Assembly: GCA_964016885.1 (NCBI GenBank)
Contig: OZ024742.1
Coordinates: 360,199,936-360,263,935, forward strand
Source: Eledone cirrhosa
Lineage: Eukaryota; Mollusca; Cephalopoda; Octopoda; Eledonidae
DNA: 64,000 nt
Direction of reading: 5' to 3'
The notes under the pieces are model-generated. The model had not been told where the DNA came from and did no database searches. It was given only the letters and a program-made list of their open reading frames with translations. A program made the translations under genes and the position numbers. Shown here in pieces: positions 14,801-29,340 of the stretch. Numbering within the stretch: the stretch's first letter is position 1; each line of letters begins with the position of its first letter.

Positions 14801-17621
14801 GTCTATATAGTGGTGACACATCCAGTCACCCATACACAGTATCTCTCTTCTATAACACCCCATCAACGTCTATATAGTGGCAACACATCCAGTCACCTAT
14901 ACACAGTATCTCTCTTCTATAACACCCCATCAACGTCTATATAGTGGTGAAAAAGCCAGGCACCCATACACAGTATCTCTCTTCTATAACACCCCATCAA
15001 CGTCTATATAGTGGCAACACATCCAGTCACCTATACACAGTATCTCTCTTCTATAACACCCCATCAACGTCTATATAGTGGTGAAAAAGCCAGGCACCCA
15101 TACACAGTATCTCTCTTCTATAACACCCCATCAACGTCTATATAGTGGCAACACATCCAGTCACCTATACACAGTATCTCTCTTCTATAACACCCCATCA
15201 ACGTCTATATAGTGGTGAAAAAGCCAGGCACCCATACACAGTATCTCTCTTCTATTATACCCCATCAACGTCTATATAGTGGTGACGCATCCAGTCACCC
15301 ATACACAGTATCTCTCTTCTATAACACCCCATCAACGTCTATATACTGATGAAACAGCCAGTCACCCATACACAGTATCTCTCTTCTATTATACCCCATC
15401 AACGTCTATATAATGGTGACGCATCCAGTCACCTATACACAGTATCTCTCTTCTATAACACCCCATCAACGTCTATATACTGATGAAACAGCCAGTCACC
15501 CATACACAGTATCTCTCTTCTATTATACCCCATCAACGTCTATATAATGGTGACGCATCCAGTCACCCATACACAGTATCTCTCTTCTATAACACACCAT
15601 CAACGTCTATATAGTGGTGAAACAGCCAGTCACCTATACACAGTGTCCCTCTTCCATAATACTCCATCAACGTCTATATAGTGGTGAAACAGCCAGTCAC
15701 CCATACACAGTATCTCTCTTCTATTATACCCCATCAACGTCTATATAATGGTGACGCATCCAGTCACCTATACACAGTATCTCTCTTCTATAACACCCCA
15801 TCAACGTCTATATATTGGTGAAACAGCCAGTCACCCATACACAGTATCTCTCTTCTATTATACCCCATCAACGTCTATATAGTGGTGACACATCCAGTCA
15901 CCTACACACAGTATCTCTCTTCTATAACACCCCATCGACATCTATATAGTGGTGTCACATCAAGTCACCTATACACAGTATCTCTCTTCTATAACACCCC
16001 ATCAACGTCTATATAGTGGTGAAACATCCAGTCACCCATACACAGTATCTCTCTTCTATAACACCCCATCAACGTCTATATAGTGGTGAAACATCCAGTC
16101 ACCCATACACAGTATCTCTCTTCTATAACGCCACATCAACGTCTATATAGTGGTGACACATCCAGTCACCTATACACAGTATGTCTCTTCTATAATACCC
16201 CATTCACGTCTATATAGTGGTGATAGAGCCACTCACCCATACACAGTATCTCTCTTCTATAACACCCCATCAACGTCTATATAGTGGCAACACATCCAGT
16301 CACCTATACACAGTATCTCTCTTCTATAACACCCCATCAACGTCTATATAGTGGTGAAAAAGCCAGGCACCCATACACAGTATCTCTCTTCTATAACACC
16401 CCATCAACGTCTATATAGTGGTGACGCATCCAGTCACCCATACACAGTATCTCTCTTCTATAACACCCCATCAACGTCTATATACTGATGAAACAGCCAG
16501 TCACCCATACACAGTATCTCTCTTCTATAACACACCATCAACGTCTATATAGTGGTGAAACAGCCAGTCACCTATACACAGTGTCCCTCTTCTATAATAC
16601 TCCATCAACGTCTATATAGTGGTGAAACAGCCAGTCACCCATACACAGTATCTCTCTTCTATTATACCCCATCAACGTCTATATAATGGTGACGCATCCA
16701 GTCACCTATACACAGTATCTCTCTTCTATAACACCCCATCAACGTCTATATATTGGTGAAACAGCCAGTCACCCATACACAGTATCTCTCTTCTATTATA
16801 CCCCATCAACGTCTATATAATGGTGACGCATCCAGTCACCTATACACAGTATCTCTCTTCTATAACACCCCATCAAAGTCTATATAGTGGTGAAACAACC
16901 AGTCACCCATACACCATATCTCTCTTCTATAATACCCCTTCAACGTCTATAAAGTGGTGACACATCCAGTCACCTATACACAGTATCTCTCTTCTATAAC
17001 ACCCCATTGACGTCTATATAGTGGTGAAACAGCCAGTCACCCATACACAGTATCTCTCTTCTATAACCCCACATCAACGTCTAAATAGTGGTGACGCATC
17101 CAGTCACCCATACACAGTATCTCTCTGCTATAACACCCAATCAACGACTATATAGTGGTCACACATCCAGGCACCCATACATAGTATCTCTCTTCTATAA
17201 CATCCCATCAACGTCTATATAGTGGTGAAACAGGCAGTCACGCATACACAGTATCTCTCTTCTATAACACCCCATCAACGTCTATATAGTGGTGAAACAG
17301 CCAGTCACCCATATACAGTATCTCTCTTCCATACTACCTCATCAACGACTATATAGTGGTGATAGAGCCACTCACCCATACACAGTATCTCTCTTCTATA
17401 ACACCCAATCAACGTCAATATAATGGTGACGCATCCAGTCACCTATACTCAGTATCTCTCTTCTATAACACCCCATCAACGTCTATATAGTGGTGAAACA
17501 GCCAGTCACCCATTCACAGTATCTCCCTTCTTTAACACCCCATCAACATCTATATAGTGGTGTCACATCAAGTCACATATACACAGTATCTCTCTTCTAT
17601 AACACCCCATCAACGTCTATA
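8845..17621 (+). repeat. Higher-order unit copy B (131 monomers, 8,777 bp)
   Basis: This is the second full copy of the long unit. It runs from the cagcatgtctc variant monomer group near 8,944 to the same group near 17,721, exactly 131 monomers later. Rare private variants are shared with copy A, including cctacacacag with catcgacatc near 15,900 (7,125 in A), gaaagggcc near 13,878 (5,100 in A) and ctataaagtgg near 16,948 (8,171 in A). Sharing of such rare changes means the duplication is recent, or that recent exchange has homogenised the two copies. A near-identical 8.8 kb tandem pair is also a typical place for assembly error. Confidence 0.9.
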
Positions 17622-20600
17622 TAGTGGTGAAACATCCAGTCACCCATACACAGTATCTCTCTTCTATAACACCACATCAACGTCTATATAGTGGTGACAC
17701 ATCCAGTCACCTATACACAGCATGTCTCTTCTATAATACCCCATTCACGTCTATATAGTGGTGACACATCCAGTCACCCATACACAGTATCTCTCTTCTA
17801 TAACACCCCATCAACGTCTATATAGTGGTGAAAAAGCCAGGCACCCATACACAGTATCTCTCTTCTATAACACCCCATCAACGTCAATATAGTGGTGACG
17901 CATCCAGTCACCCATACACAGTATCTCTCTTCTATAACACCCCATCAACGTCTATATACTGATGAAACAGCCAGTCACCCATACACAGTATCTCTCTTCT
18001 ATAACACACCATCAACGTCTATATAGTGGTGAAACAGCCAGTCACCTATGCACAGTATCTCTCTTCTATAACACCCCATTGACGTCTATATAGTGGTGAA
18101 ACAGCCAGTCACCCATACACAGTATCTCTCTTCTATAACACCACATCAACGTCTATATAGTGGTGACGCATCCAATCACCCATACACAGTATCTCTCTTC
18201 TATAACACCCCATCAACGTCTATATAGTGGTGAAGCATCCAGTCACCCATAAACATTATCTCTCTTCTATAACACCCAATCAACGACTATATAGTGGTCA
18301 CACGTCCAGTCACCCATACATAGTATCTCTCTTCTATAACACCCCATCAACGTCTATATAGTGGTGAAACAGCCAGTCACGCATACACAGTATCTCTCTT
18401 CTATAACACCCCATCAACGTCTATATAGTGGTGAAACAGCCAGTCACCCATACACAGTATCTCTCTTCCATACTACCTCATCAACGACTATATAGTGGTG
18501 ATACAGCCACTCACCCATACACAGTATCTCTCTTCTATAACACCCCATCAACGTCTATATAATGGTGACGCATCCAGTCACCTATACTCAGTATCTCTCT
18601 TCTATAACACCCCTTCAACGTCTATATAGTGGTGAAACAGCCAGTCACCTATTCACAGTATCTCTCTTCTATAACACCCCATCAACGTCTATATAGTGGT
18701 GAGACATCCAGTCACCTATACACAGTATCATTCTTCTATAACACCCCATCAACGTCTATATAGTGGTGAAGCATCCAGTCACCCATACACAGTATCTCTC
18801 TTCTATAACACCCCATCAACGTCTATATAGTGGTGAAACAGCCAGTCACCCAAACACAGTATCTCTCTTCTATAATACCACATCAACGTCTATATAGTGG
18901 TGAAACAGCCAGTCACCCATTCACAGTATCTCTGTTCTATAACACCCCATCAACATCTATATAGTGGTGTCACATCAAGTCACCTATACACAGTATCTCT
19001 CTTCTATAACACCCCATCAACGTCTATATAGTGGTGAAACAGCCAGTCACCCATACACAGTATCTCTCTTCTATAACACCCCATCAACGTCTATATAGTG
19101 GTGAAAGAGCCAGTCACCTATACACAGTATCTCTCTTCTATAACACCCCATCAACGTCTATATAGTGGTGAAACAGCCAGTCACCCATACACAGTATCTC
19201 TCTTCTATAACACCCCATCAACGTCTATATAGTGGTGACGCATCCAGTCACCCATACACAGTATCTCTCTTCTATAACACCCCATCAACGTCTATATAGT
19301 AGTGAAACAGCCAGTCACCCAAACACAGTATCTCTCTTCTATAATACCCCATCAACGTCTATATAGTGGTGAAACAGCCAGTCACCCATTCACAGTATCT
19401 CTGTTCTATAACACCCCATCAACATCTATATAGTGGTGTCACATCAAGTCACCTATACACAGTATCTCTCTTCTATAAATCCCATCAACGTCTATATAGT
19501 GGTAAAACAGCCAGTCACCCATACACAGTATCTCTCTTCCATAACACACCATCAACGTCTATGTAGTGGTGAAACAACCAGATACCCATACACCATATCT
19601 CTCTTCTATAATACCCCATCAACGTCTCTATAGTGGTGACACATCCAGTCACCTATACACAGTATCTCTCTTCTATAACACCCCATTGACGTCTATATAG
19701 TGGTGAAACAGCCAGTCACCCATTCACAGTATCTCTGTTCTATAACACCCCATCAACATCTATATAGTGGTGTCACATCAAGTCACCTATACACAGTATC
19801 TCTCTTCTATAACACCCCATCAACGTCTATATAGTGGTGAAACATCCAGTCACCCATACACAGTATCTCTCTTCTATAACACCCCATCAACGTCTATATA
19901 GTGGTGAAACATCCAGTCACCCATACACAGTATCTCTCTTCTATAACGCCACATCAACGTCTATATAGTGGTGACACATCCAGTCACCTATACACAGTAT
20001 GTCTCTTCTATAATACCCCATTCACGTCTATATAGTGGTGACACATCCAGTCACCCATACACAGTATCTCTCTTCTATAACACCCCATCAACGTCTATAT
20101 AGTGGCAACACATCCAGTCACCTATACACAGTATCTCTCTTCTATAACACCCCATCAACGTCTATATAGTGGTGAAAAAGCAAGGCACCCATACACAGTA
20201 TCTCTCTTCTATAACACCCCATCAACGTCTATATAGTGGCAACACATCCAGTCACCTATACACAGTATCTCTCTTCTATAACACCCCATCAACGTCTATA
20301 TAGTGGTGAAAAAGCCAGGCACCCATACACAGTATCTCTCTTCTATAACACCCCATCAACGTCTATATAGTGGCAACACATCCAGTCACCTATACACAGT
20401 ATCTCTCTTCTATAACACCCCAGCAACGTCTATATAGTGGTGAAAAAGCCAGGCACCCATACACAGTATTTCTCTTCTATTATACCCCATCAACGTCTAT
20501 ATAGTGGTGACGCATCCAGTCACCCATACACAGTATCTCTCTTCTATAACACCCCATCAACGTCTATATACTGATGAAACAGCCAGTCACCCATACACAG

Positions 20601-22100
20601 TATCTCTCTTCTATTATACCCCATCAACGTCTATATAATGGTGACGCATCCAGTCACCCATACACAGTATCTCTCTTCTATAACACACCATCAACGTCTA
20701 TATAGTGGTGAAACAGCCAGTCACCTATACACAGTGTCCCTCTTCCATAATACTCCATCAACGTCTATATAGTGGTGAAACAGCCAGTCACCCATACACA
20801 GTATCTCTCTTCTATTATACCCCATCAACGTCTATATAATGGTGACGCATCCAGTCACCTATACACAGTATCTCTCTTCTATAACACCCCATCAACGTCT
20901 ATATATTGGTGAAACAGCCAGTCACCCATACACAGTATCTCTCTTCTATTATACCCCATCAACGTCTATATAGTGGTGACACATCCAGTCACCTATACAC
21001 AGTATCTCTCTTCTATAACACCCCATCAACGTCTATATATTGGTGAAACAGCCAGTCACCCATACACAGTATCTCTCTTCTATTATACCCCTTCAACGTC
21101 TATATAGTGGTGACACATCCAGTCACCTATACACAGTATCTCTCTTCTATAACACCCCATTGACGTCTATATAGTGGTGAAAAAGCCAGTCACCCATACA
21201 CAGTATCTCTCTTCTATAACCCCACATCAACGTCTAAATAGTGGTGACGCATCCAGTCACCCATACACAGTATCTCTCTGCTATAACACCCAATCAACGA
21301 CTATATAGTGGTCACACATCCAGGCACCCATACATAGTATCTCTCTTCTATAACACCCCATCAACGTCTATATAGTGGTGAAACAGCCAGTCACGCATAC
21401 ACAGTATCTCTCTTCTATAACACCCCATCAACGTCTATATAGTGGTGAAACAGCCAGTCACCCATACACAGTATCTCTCTTCCATACTACCTCATCAACG
21501 ACTATATAGTGGTGATAGAGCCACTCACCCATACACAGTATCTCTCTTCTATAACACCCCATCAACGTCTATATAATGGTGACGCATCCAGTCACCTATA
21601 CTCAGTATCTCTCTTCTATAACACCCCATCAACGTCTATATAGTGGTGAAACAGCCAGTCACCCGTTCACAGTATCTCCCTTCTATAACACCCCATCAAC
21701 GTCTATATAGTGGTGACACATCCAGTCACCTATACACAGTATCATTCTTCTATAACACCCCATCAACGTCTATATAGTGGTGAAACATCCAGTCACCCAT
21801 ACACAGTATCTCTCTTCTATAACACCCCATCAACGTCTATGTAGTGGTGAAACAACCAGATACCCATACACCATATCTCTCTTCTATAATACCCCATCAA
21901 CGTCTATATAGTGGTGACACATCCAGTCACCTATACACAGTATCTCTCTTCTATAACACCCCATTGACGTCTATATAGTGGTGAAACAGCCAGTCACCCA
22001 TTCACAGTATCTCTGTTCTATAACACCCCATCAACATCTATATAGTGGTGTCACATCAAGTCACCTATACACAGTATCTCTCTTCTATAACACCCCATTC
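17622..22100 (+). repeat. Higher-order unit copy C, shortened by about 53 monomers
   Basis: The copy begins like B (cagcatgtctc at 17,721, offset 8,777). From about 18.2-18.5 kb the matching offset becomes 14,003 to copy A: gtgata of the gtgatacagccactc monomer is at 18,498 and 4,495, and gaaagagcc near 19,103 pairs with gaaagggcc near 5,100. The change from 17,554 (2x8,777) to 14,003 equals 3,551 bp, or 53x67, so 53 whole monomers are missing. This copy also has many private substitutions, such as cacgtccag at 18,301. A 1-bp deletion near 19,478 is the first net length change in the array. The right limit is approximate. Confidence 0.75.
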
Positions 22101-24450
22101 ACGTCTATATAGTGGTGACACATCCAGTCACCCATACACAGTATCTCTCTTGTATAACACCCCATCAACGTCTATATAGTGGCAACACATCCAGTCACCT
22201 ATACACAGTATCTCTCTTCTATAACACCCCATCAACGTCTATATAGTGGTGAAAAAGCCAGGCACCCATACACAGTATCTCTCTTCTATAACACCCCATC
22301 AACGTCAATATAGTGGTGATGCATCCAGTCACCCATACACAGTATCTCTCTTCTATAACACCCCATCAACGTCTATATACTGATGAAACAGCCAGTCACC
22401 CATACAGAGTATCTCTCTTCTATAACACACCATCAACGTCTATATAGTGGTGAAACAGCCAGTCACCTATACACAGTGTCCTTCTTCTATAATACTCCAT
22501 CAACGTCTATATAGTGGTGAAACAGCCAGTCACCCATACACAGTATCTCTCTTCTATTATACCCCATCAACGTCTATATAATGGTGACGCATCCAGTCAC
22601 CTATACACAGTATCTCTCTTCTATAACACCCCATTGACGTCTATATAGTGGTGAAACAGCCAGTCACCCATACACAGTATCTCTCTTCTATAACACCACA
22701 TCAACGTCTATATAGTGGTGACGCATCCAGTCACCCATACACAGTATCTCTCTTCTATAACACCCCATCAACGTCTATATAGTGGTGAAGCATCCAGTCA
22801 CCCATAAACATTATCTCTCTTCTATAACACCCAATCAACGACTATATAGTGGTCACACATCCAGTCACCCATACATAGTATCTCTCTTCTATAACACCCC
22901 ATCAACGTCTATATAGTGGTGAAACAGCCAGTCACGCATACACAGTATCTCTCTTCTATAACACCCCATCAACGTCTATATAGTGGTGAAACAGCCAGTC
23001 ACCCATACACAGTATCTCTCTTCCATACTACCTCATCAACGACTATATAGTGGTGATACAGCCACTCACCCATACACAGTATCTCTCTTCTATAACACCC
23101 CATCAACGTCTATATAATGGTGACGCATCCAGTCACCTATACTCAGTATCTCTCTTCTATAACACCCCATCAACGTCTATATAGTGGTGAAACAGCCAGT
23201 CACCCATTCACAGTATCTCTCTTCTATAACACCCCATCAACGTCTATATAGTGGTGACACATCCAGTTACCTATACACAGTATCATTCTTCTATAACACC
23301 CCATCAAAGTCTATATAGTGGTGAAACATCCAGTCACCCATACACAGTATCTCTCTTCTATAACACCCCATCAACGTCTATATAGTGGTGAAACAGCCAG
23401 TCACCCAAACACAGTATCTCTCTTCTATAATACCACATCAACGTCTATATAGTGGTGAAACAGCCAGTCACCCATTCACAGTATCTCTGTTCTATAACAC
23501 CCCATCAACATCTATATAGTGGTGTCACATCAAGTCACCTATACACAGTATCTCTCTTCTATAACACCCCATCAACGTCTATATAGTGGTGAAACAGCCA
23601 GTCACCCATACACATTATCTCTCTTCTATAACACCCCATCAACGTCTATATAGTGGTGAAACAGCCAGTCACCTATACACAGTATCTCTCTTCTATAACA
23701 CCCCATCAACGTCTATATAGTGGTGAAACAGCCAGTCACCCATACACAGTATCTCTCTTCTATAACACCCCATCAACGTCTATATAGTGGTGAAACAGCC
23801 AGTCACCTATACACAGTATCTCTCTTCTATAACACCCCATCAACGTCTATATAGTGGTGACGCATCCAGTCACCCATACACAGTATCTCTCTTCTATAAC
23901 ACCCCATCAACGTCTATATACTGATGAAACAGCCAGTCACCCATACACAGTATCTCTCTTCTATAACACACCATCAACGTCTATATAGTGGTGAAACAGC
24001 CAGTCACCTATACACAGTATCCCTCTTCTATAATACCCCATCAACGTCTATATAGTGGTGAAACAGCCAGTCACCCATACACAGTATTTCTCTTCTATTA
24101 TACCCCATCAACGTCTATATAATGGTGACGCATCCAGTCACGTATACACAGTATCTCTCTTCTATAACACCCCATCAACGTCTATATATTGGTGAAACAG
24201 CCAGTCACCCATACACAGTATCTCTCTTCTATTATACCCCATCAACGTCTATATAATGGTGACGCATCCAGTCACCTATACACAGTATCTCTCTTCTATA
24301 ACACCCCATCAACGTCTATATAGTGGTGAAACAACCAGTCACCCATACACCATATCTCTCTTCTATAATACCGCTTCAACGTCTATATAGTGGTGACACA
24401 TCCAGTCACCTATACACAGTATCTCTCTTCTATAACAACACATTGACGTC
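22100..24450 (+). repeat. Block paralogous to about 41.6-43.9 kb
   Basis: The order of variant monomers here is repeated 19,494 bp downstream. gactatatagtggtgataca is at 23,041 and 42,535, and aatggtgacg with cagtcacgtat is at 24,121 and 43,615. The offset is 291 monomers minus 3 nt and is the same at both test points. Shared markers in order include ctgatgaaac, cagtgtcc, a ccattgacg monomer, the cataaacattatctc monomer and the gtgatacagccactc monomer. The downstream copy was later duplicated again in tandem. Confidence 0.75.
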
Positions 24451-27400
24451 TATATAGTGGTGAAACAGCCAGTCACACATACACAGTATCTCTCTTCTAT
24501 AACACCCCATCAACGTCTATATAGTGGTGACACATCCAGTCACCTATACACAGTATCATTCTTCTATAACACCCCATCAACGTCTATATAGTGGTGAAAG
24601 ATCCAGTCACCCATACACAGTATCTCTCTTCTATAACACCCCATCAACGTCTATATAGAAGTGAAACAGCCAGTCACCCAAACACAGTATCTCTCTTCTA
24701 TAATACCACATCAACGTCTATATAGTGGTGAAACAGCCAGTCACCCATTCACAGTATCTCTGTTCTATAACACCCCATCAACATCTATATAGTGGTGTCA
24801 CATCAAGTCACCTATACACAGTATCTCTCTTCTATAACATCCCATCAACGTCTATATAGTGGTAAAACAGCCAGTCACCCATACACAGTATCTCTCTTCT
24901 ATAACACACCATCAACGTCTATGTAGTGGTGAAACAACCAGATACCCATACACCATATCTCTCTTCTATAATACCCCATCAACGTCTATATAGTGGTGAC
25001 ACATCCAGTCACCTATACACAGTATCTCTCTTCTATAACACCCCATTGACGTCTATATAGTGGTGAAACAGCCAGTTACCCATTCACAGTATCTCTGTTC
25101 TATAACACCCCATCAACATCTATATAGTGGTGACACATCAAGTCACCTATACACAGTATCTCTCTTCTATAACACCCCATCAACGTCTATATAGTGGTGA
25201 AACATCCAGTCACCCATACACAGTATCTCTCTTCTATAACACCCCATCAACGTCTATATAGTGGTGAAACATCCAGTCACCCATACACAGTATCTCTCTT
25301 CTATAACGCCACATCAACGTCTATATAGTGGTGACACATCCAGTCACCTATACACAGTATGTCTCTTCTATAATACCCCATTCACGTCTATATAGTGGTG
25401 ACACATCCAGTCACCCATACACAGTATCTCTCTTCTATAACACCCCATCAACTTCTATATAGTGGCAACACATCCAGTCACCTATACACAGTATCTCTCT
25501 TCTATAACACCCCATCAACGTCTATATAGTGGTGAAAAAGCCAGGCACCCATACACAGTATCTCTCTTCTATAACACCCCATCAACGTCTATATACTGAT
25601 GAAACAGCCAGTCACCCATACACAGTATCTCTCTTCTATAACACCCCATTGACGTCTATATAGTGGTGAAACAGCCAGTCACCCATACACAGTATCTCTC
25701 TTCTATAACCCCACATCAACGTCTATATAATGGTGACGCATCCAGTCACCTATACACAGTATCTCTCTTCTATAACACCCCATCAACGTCTATATAGTGG
25801 CAACACATCCAGTCACCTATACACAGTATCTCTCTTCTATAACACCCCATCAATGTCTATATAGTGGTGAAAAAGCCAGGCACCCATACACAGTATCTCT
25901 CTTCTATAACACCCCATCAACGTCTGTATACTGATGAAACAGCCAGTCACCCATACACAGTATCTCTCTTCTATAATACTCCATCAACGTCTATATAGTG
26001 GTGAAACAGCCAGTCACCCATACACAGTATCTCTCTTCTATTATACCCCATCAACGTCTATATAATGGTGACGCATCCAGTCACCTATACACAGTATCTC
26101 TCTTCTATAACACCCCATCAACGTCTATATAGTGGTGAAACAACCAGTCACCCATACACCATATCTCTCTTCTATAATACCCCTTCAACGTCTATATAGT
26201 GGTGACACATCCAGTCACCTATACACAGTATCTCTCTTCTATAACACCCCATTGACGTCTATATAGTGGTGAAACAGCCAGTCACCCATACACAGTATCT
26301 CTCTTCTATAACACCACATCAACGTCTAAATAGTGGTGACGCATCCAGTCACCCATACACAGTATCTCTCTGCTATAACACCCAATCAACGACTATATAG
26401 TGGTCACACATCCAGGCACCCATACATAGTATCTCTCTTCTATAACACCCCATCAACGTCTATATAGTGGTGAAACAGCCAGTCACGCATACACAGTATC
26501 TCTCTTCTATAACACCCCATCAACGTCTATATAGTGGTGACGCATCCAGTCACCCATACACAGTATCTCTCTTCTATAACACCCCATCAACGTCTATATA
26601 CTGATGAAACAGCCAGTCACCCATACACAGTATCTCTCTTCTATAACACACCATCAACGTCTATATAGTGGTGAAACAGCCAGTCACCTATACACAGTAT
26701 CCCTCTTCTATAATACCCCATCAACGTCTATATAGTGGTGAAACAGCCAGTCACCCATACACAGTATTTCTCTTCTATTATACCCCATCAACGTCTATAT
26801 AATGGTGACGCATCCAGTCACGTATACACAGTATCTCTCTTCTATAACACCCCATCAACGTCTATATATTGGTGAAACAGCCAGTCACCCATACACAGTA
26901 TCTCTCTTCTATTATACCCCATCAACGTCTATATAATGGTGACGCATCCAGTCACCTATACACAGTATCTCTCTTCTATAACACCCCATCAACGTCTATA
27001 TAGTGGTGAAACAACCAGTCACCCATACACCATATCTCTCTTCTATAATACCGCTTCAACGTCTATATAGTGGTGACACATCCAGTCACCTATACACAGT
27101 ATCTCTCTTCTATAACACCCCATTGACGTCTATATAGTGGTGAAACAGCCAGTCACCCATACACAGTATCTCTCTTCTATAACACCCCATCAACGTCTAT
27201 AAAGTGGTGACACATCCAGTCACCTATACACAGTATCATTCTTCTATAACACCCCATCAACGTCTATATAGTGGTGAAAGATCCAGTCACCCATACACAG
27301 TATCTCTCTTCTATAACACCCCATCAACGTCTATATAGAAGTGAAACAGCCAGTCACCCAAACACAGTATCTCTCTTCTATAATACCACATCAACGTCTA

Positions 27401-29340
27401 TATAGTGGTGAAACAGCCAGTCACCCATTCACAGTATCTCTGTTCTATAACACCCCATCAACATCTATATAGTGGTGTCACATCAAGTCACCTATACACA
27501 GTATCTCTCTTCTATAACATCCCATCAACGTCTATATAGTGGTAAAACAGCCAGTCACCCATACACAGTATCTCTCTTCTATAACACACCATCAACGTCT
27601 ATGTAGTGGTGAAACAACCAGATACCCATACACCATATCTCTCTTCTATAATACCCCATCAACGTCTATATAGTGGTGACACATCCAGTCACCTATACAC
27701 AGTATCTCTCTTCTATAACACCCCATTGACGTCTATATAGTGGTGAAACAGCCAGTCACCCATTCACAGTATCTCTGTTCTATAACACCCCATCAACATC
27801 TATATAGTGGTGTCACATCAAGTCACCTATACACAGTATCTCTCTTCTATAACACCCCATCAACGTCTATATAGTGGTGAAACATCCAGTCACCCATACA
27901 CAGTATCTCTCTTCTATAACACCCCATCAACGTCTATATAGTGGTGAAACATCCAGTCACCCATACACAGTATCTCTCTTCTATAACGCCACATCAACGT
28001 CTATATAGTGGTGACACATCCAGTCACCTATACACAGTATGTCTCTTCTATAATACCCCATTCACGTCTATATAGTGGTGACACATCCAGTCACCCATAC
28101 ACAGTATCTCTCTTCTATAACACCCCATCAACTTCTATATAGTGGCAACACATCCAGTCACCTATACACAGTATCTCTCTTCTATAACACCCCATCAACG
28201 TCTATATAGTGGTGAAAAAGCCAGGCACCCATACACAGTATCTCTCTTCTATAACACCCCATCAACGTCTATATACTGATGAAACAGCCAGTCACCCATA
28301 CACAGTATCTCTCTTCTATAACACCCCATTGACGTCTATATAGTGGTGAAACAGCCAGTCACCCATACACAGTATCTCTCTTCTATAACCCCACATCAAC
28401 GTCTATATAATGGTTACGCATCCAGTCACCTATACACAGTATCTCTCTTCTATAACACCCCATCAACGTCTATATAGTGGCAACACATCCAGTCACCTAT
28501 ACACAGTATCTCTCTTCTATAACACCCCATCAACGTCTATATAGTGGTGAAAAAGCCAGGCACCCATACACAGTATCTCTCTTCTATAACACCCCATCAA
28601 CGTCTGTATACTGATGAAACAGCCAGTCACCCATACACAGTATCTCTCTTCTATAATACTCCATCAACGTCTATATAGTGGTGAAACAGCCAGTCACCCA
28701 TACACAGTATCTCTCTTCTATTATACCCCATCAACGTCTATATAATGGTGACGCATCCAGTCACCTATACACAGTATCTCTCTTCTATAACACCCCATCA
28801 ACGTCTATATATTGGTGAAACAGCCAGTCACCCATACACAGTATCTCTGTTCTATTATACCCCATCAACGTCTATATAATGGTGACGCATCCAGTCACCT
28901 ATACACAGTATCTCTCTTCTATAACACCCCATCAACGTCTATATAGTGGTGAAACAACCAGTCACCCATACACCATATCTCTCTTCTATAATACCCCTTC
29001 AACGTCTATATAGTGGTGACACATCCAGTCACCTATACACAGTATCTCTCTTCTATAACACCCCATTGACGTCTATATAGTGGTGAAACAGCCAGTCACC
29101 CATACACAGTATCTCTCTTCTATAACACCACATCAACGTCTAAATAGTGGTGACGCATCCAGTCACCCATACACAGTATCTCTCTGCTATAACACCCAAT
29201 CAACGACTATATAGTGGTCACACATCCAGGCACCCATACATAGTATCTCTCTTCTATAACACCCCATCAACGTCTATATAGTGGTGAAACAGCCAGTCAC
29301 GCATACACAGTATCTCTCTTCTATAACACCCCATCAACGT
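23815..29340 (+). repeat. Tandem duplication of 40 monomers (2,680 bp)
   Basis: Copy 1 is about 23,815-26,494 and copy 2 about 26,495-29,340. The rare monomer gtggtgaaagatcc is at 24,591 and 27,271, exactly 2,680 bp apart (40x67). Copy 2 gains two extra monomers near 28,811-28,944 (attggtgaaacagcc and aatggtgacgcatcc), after which the offset is 2,814. The copies differ by a few substitutions, for example aacaacacattgacg near 24,437 against aacaccccattgacg. Confidence 0.85.
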
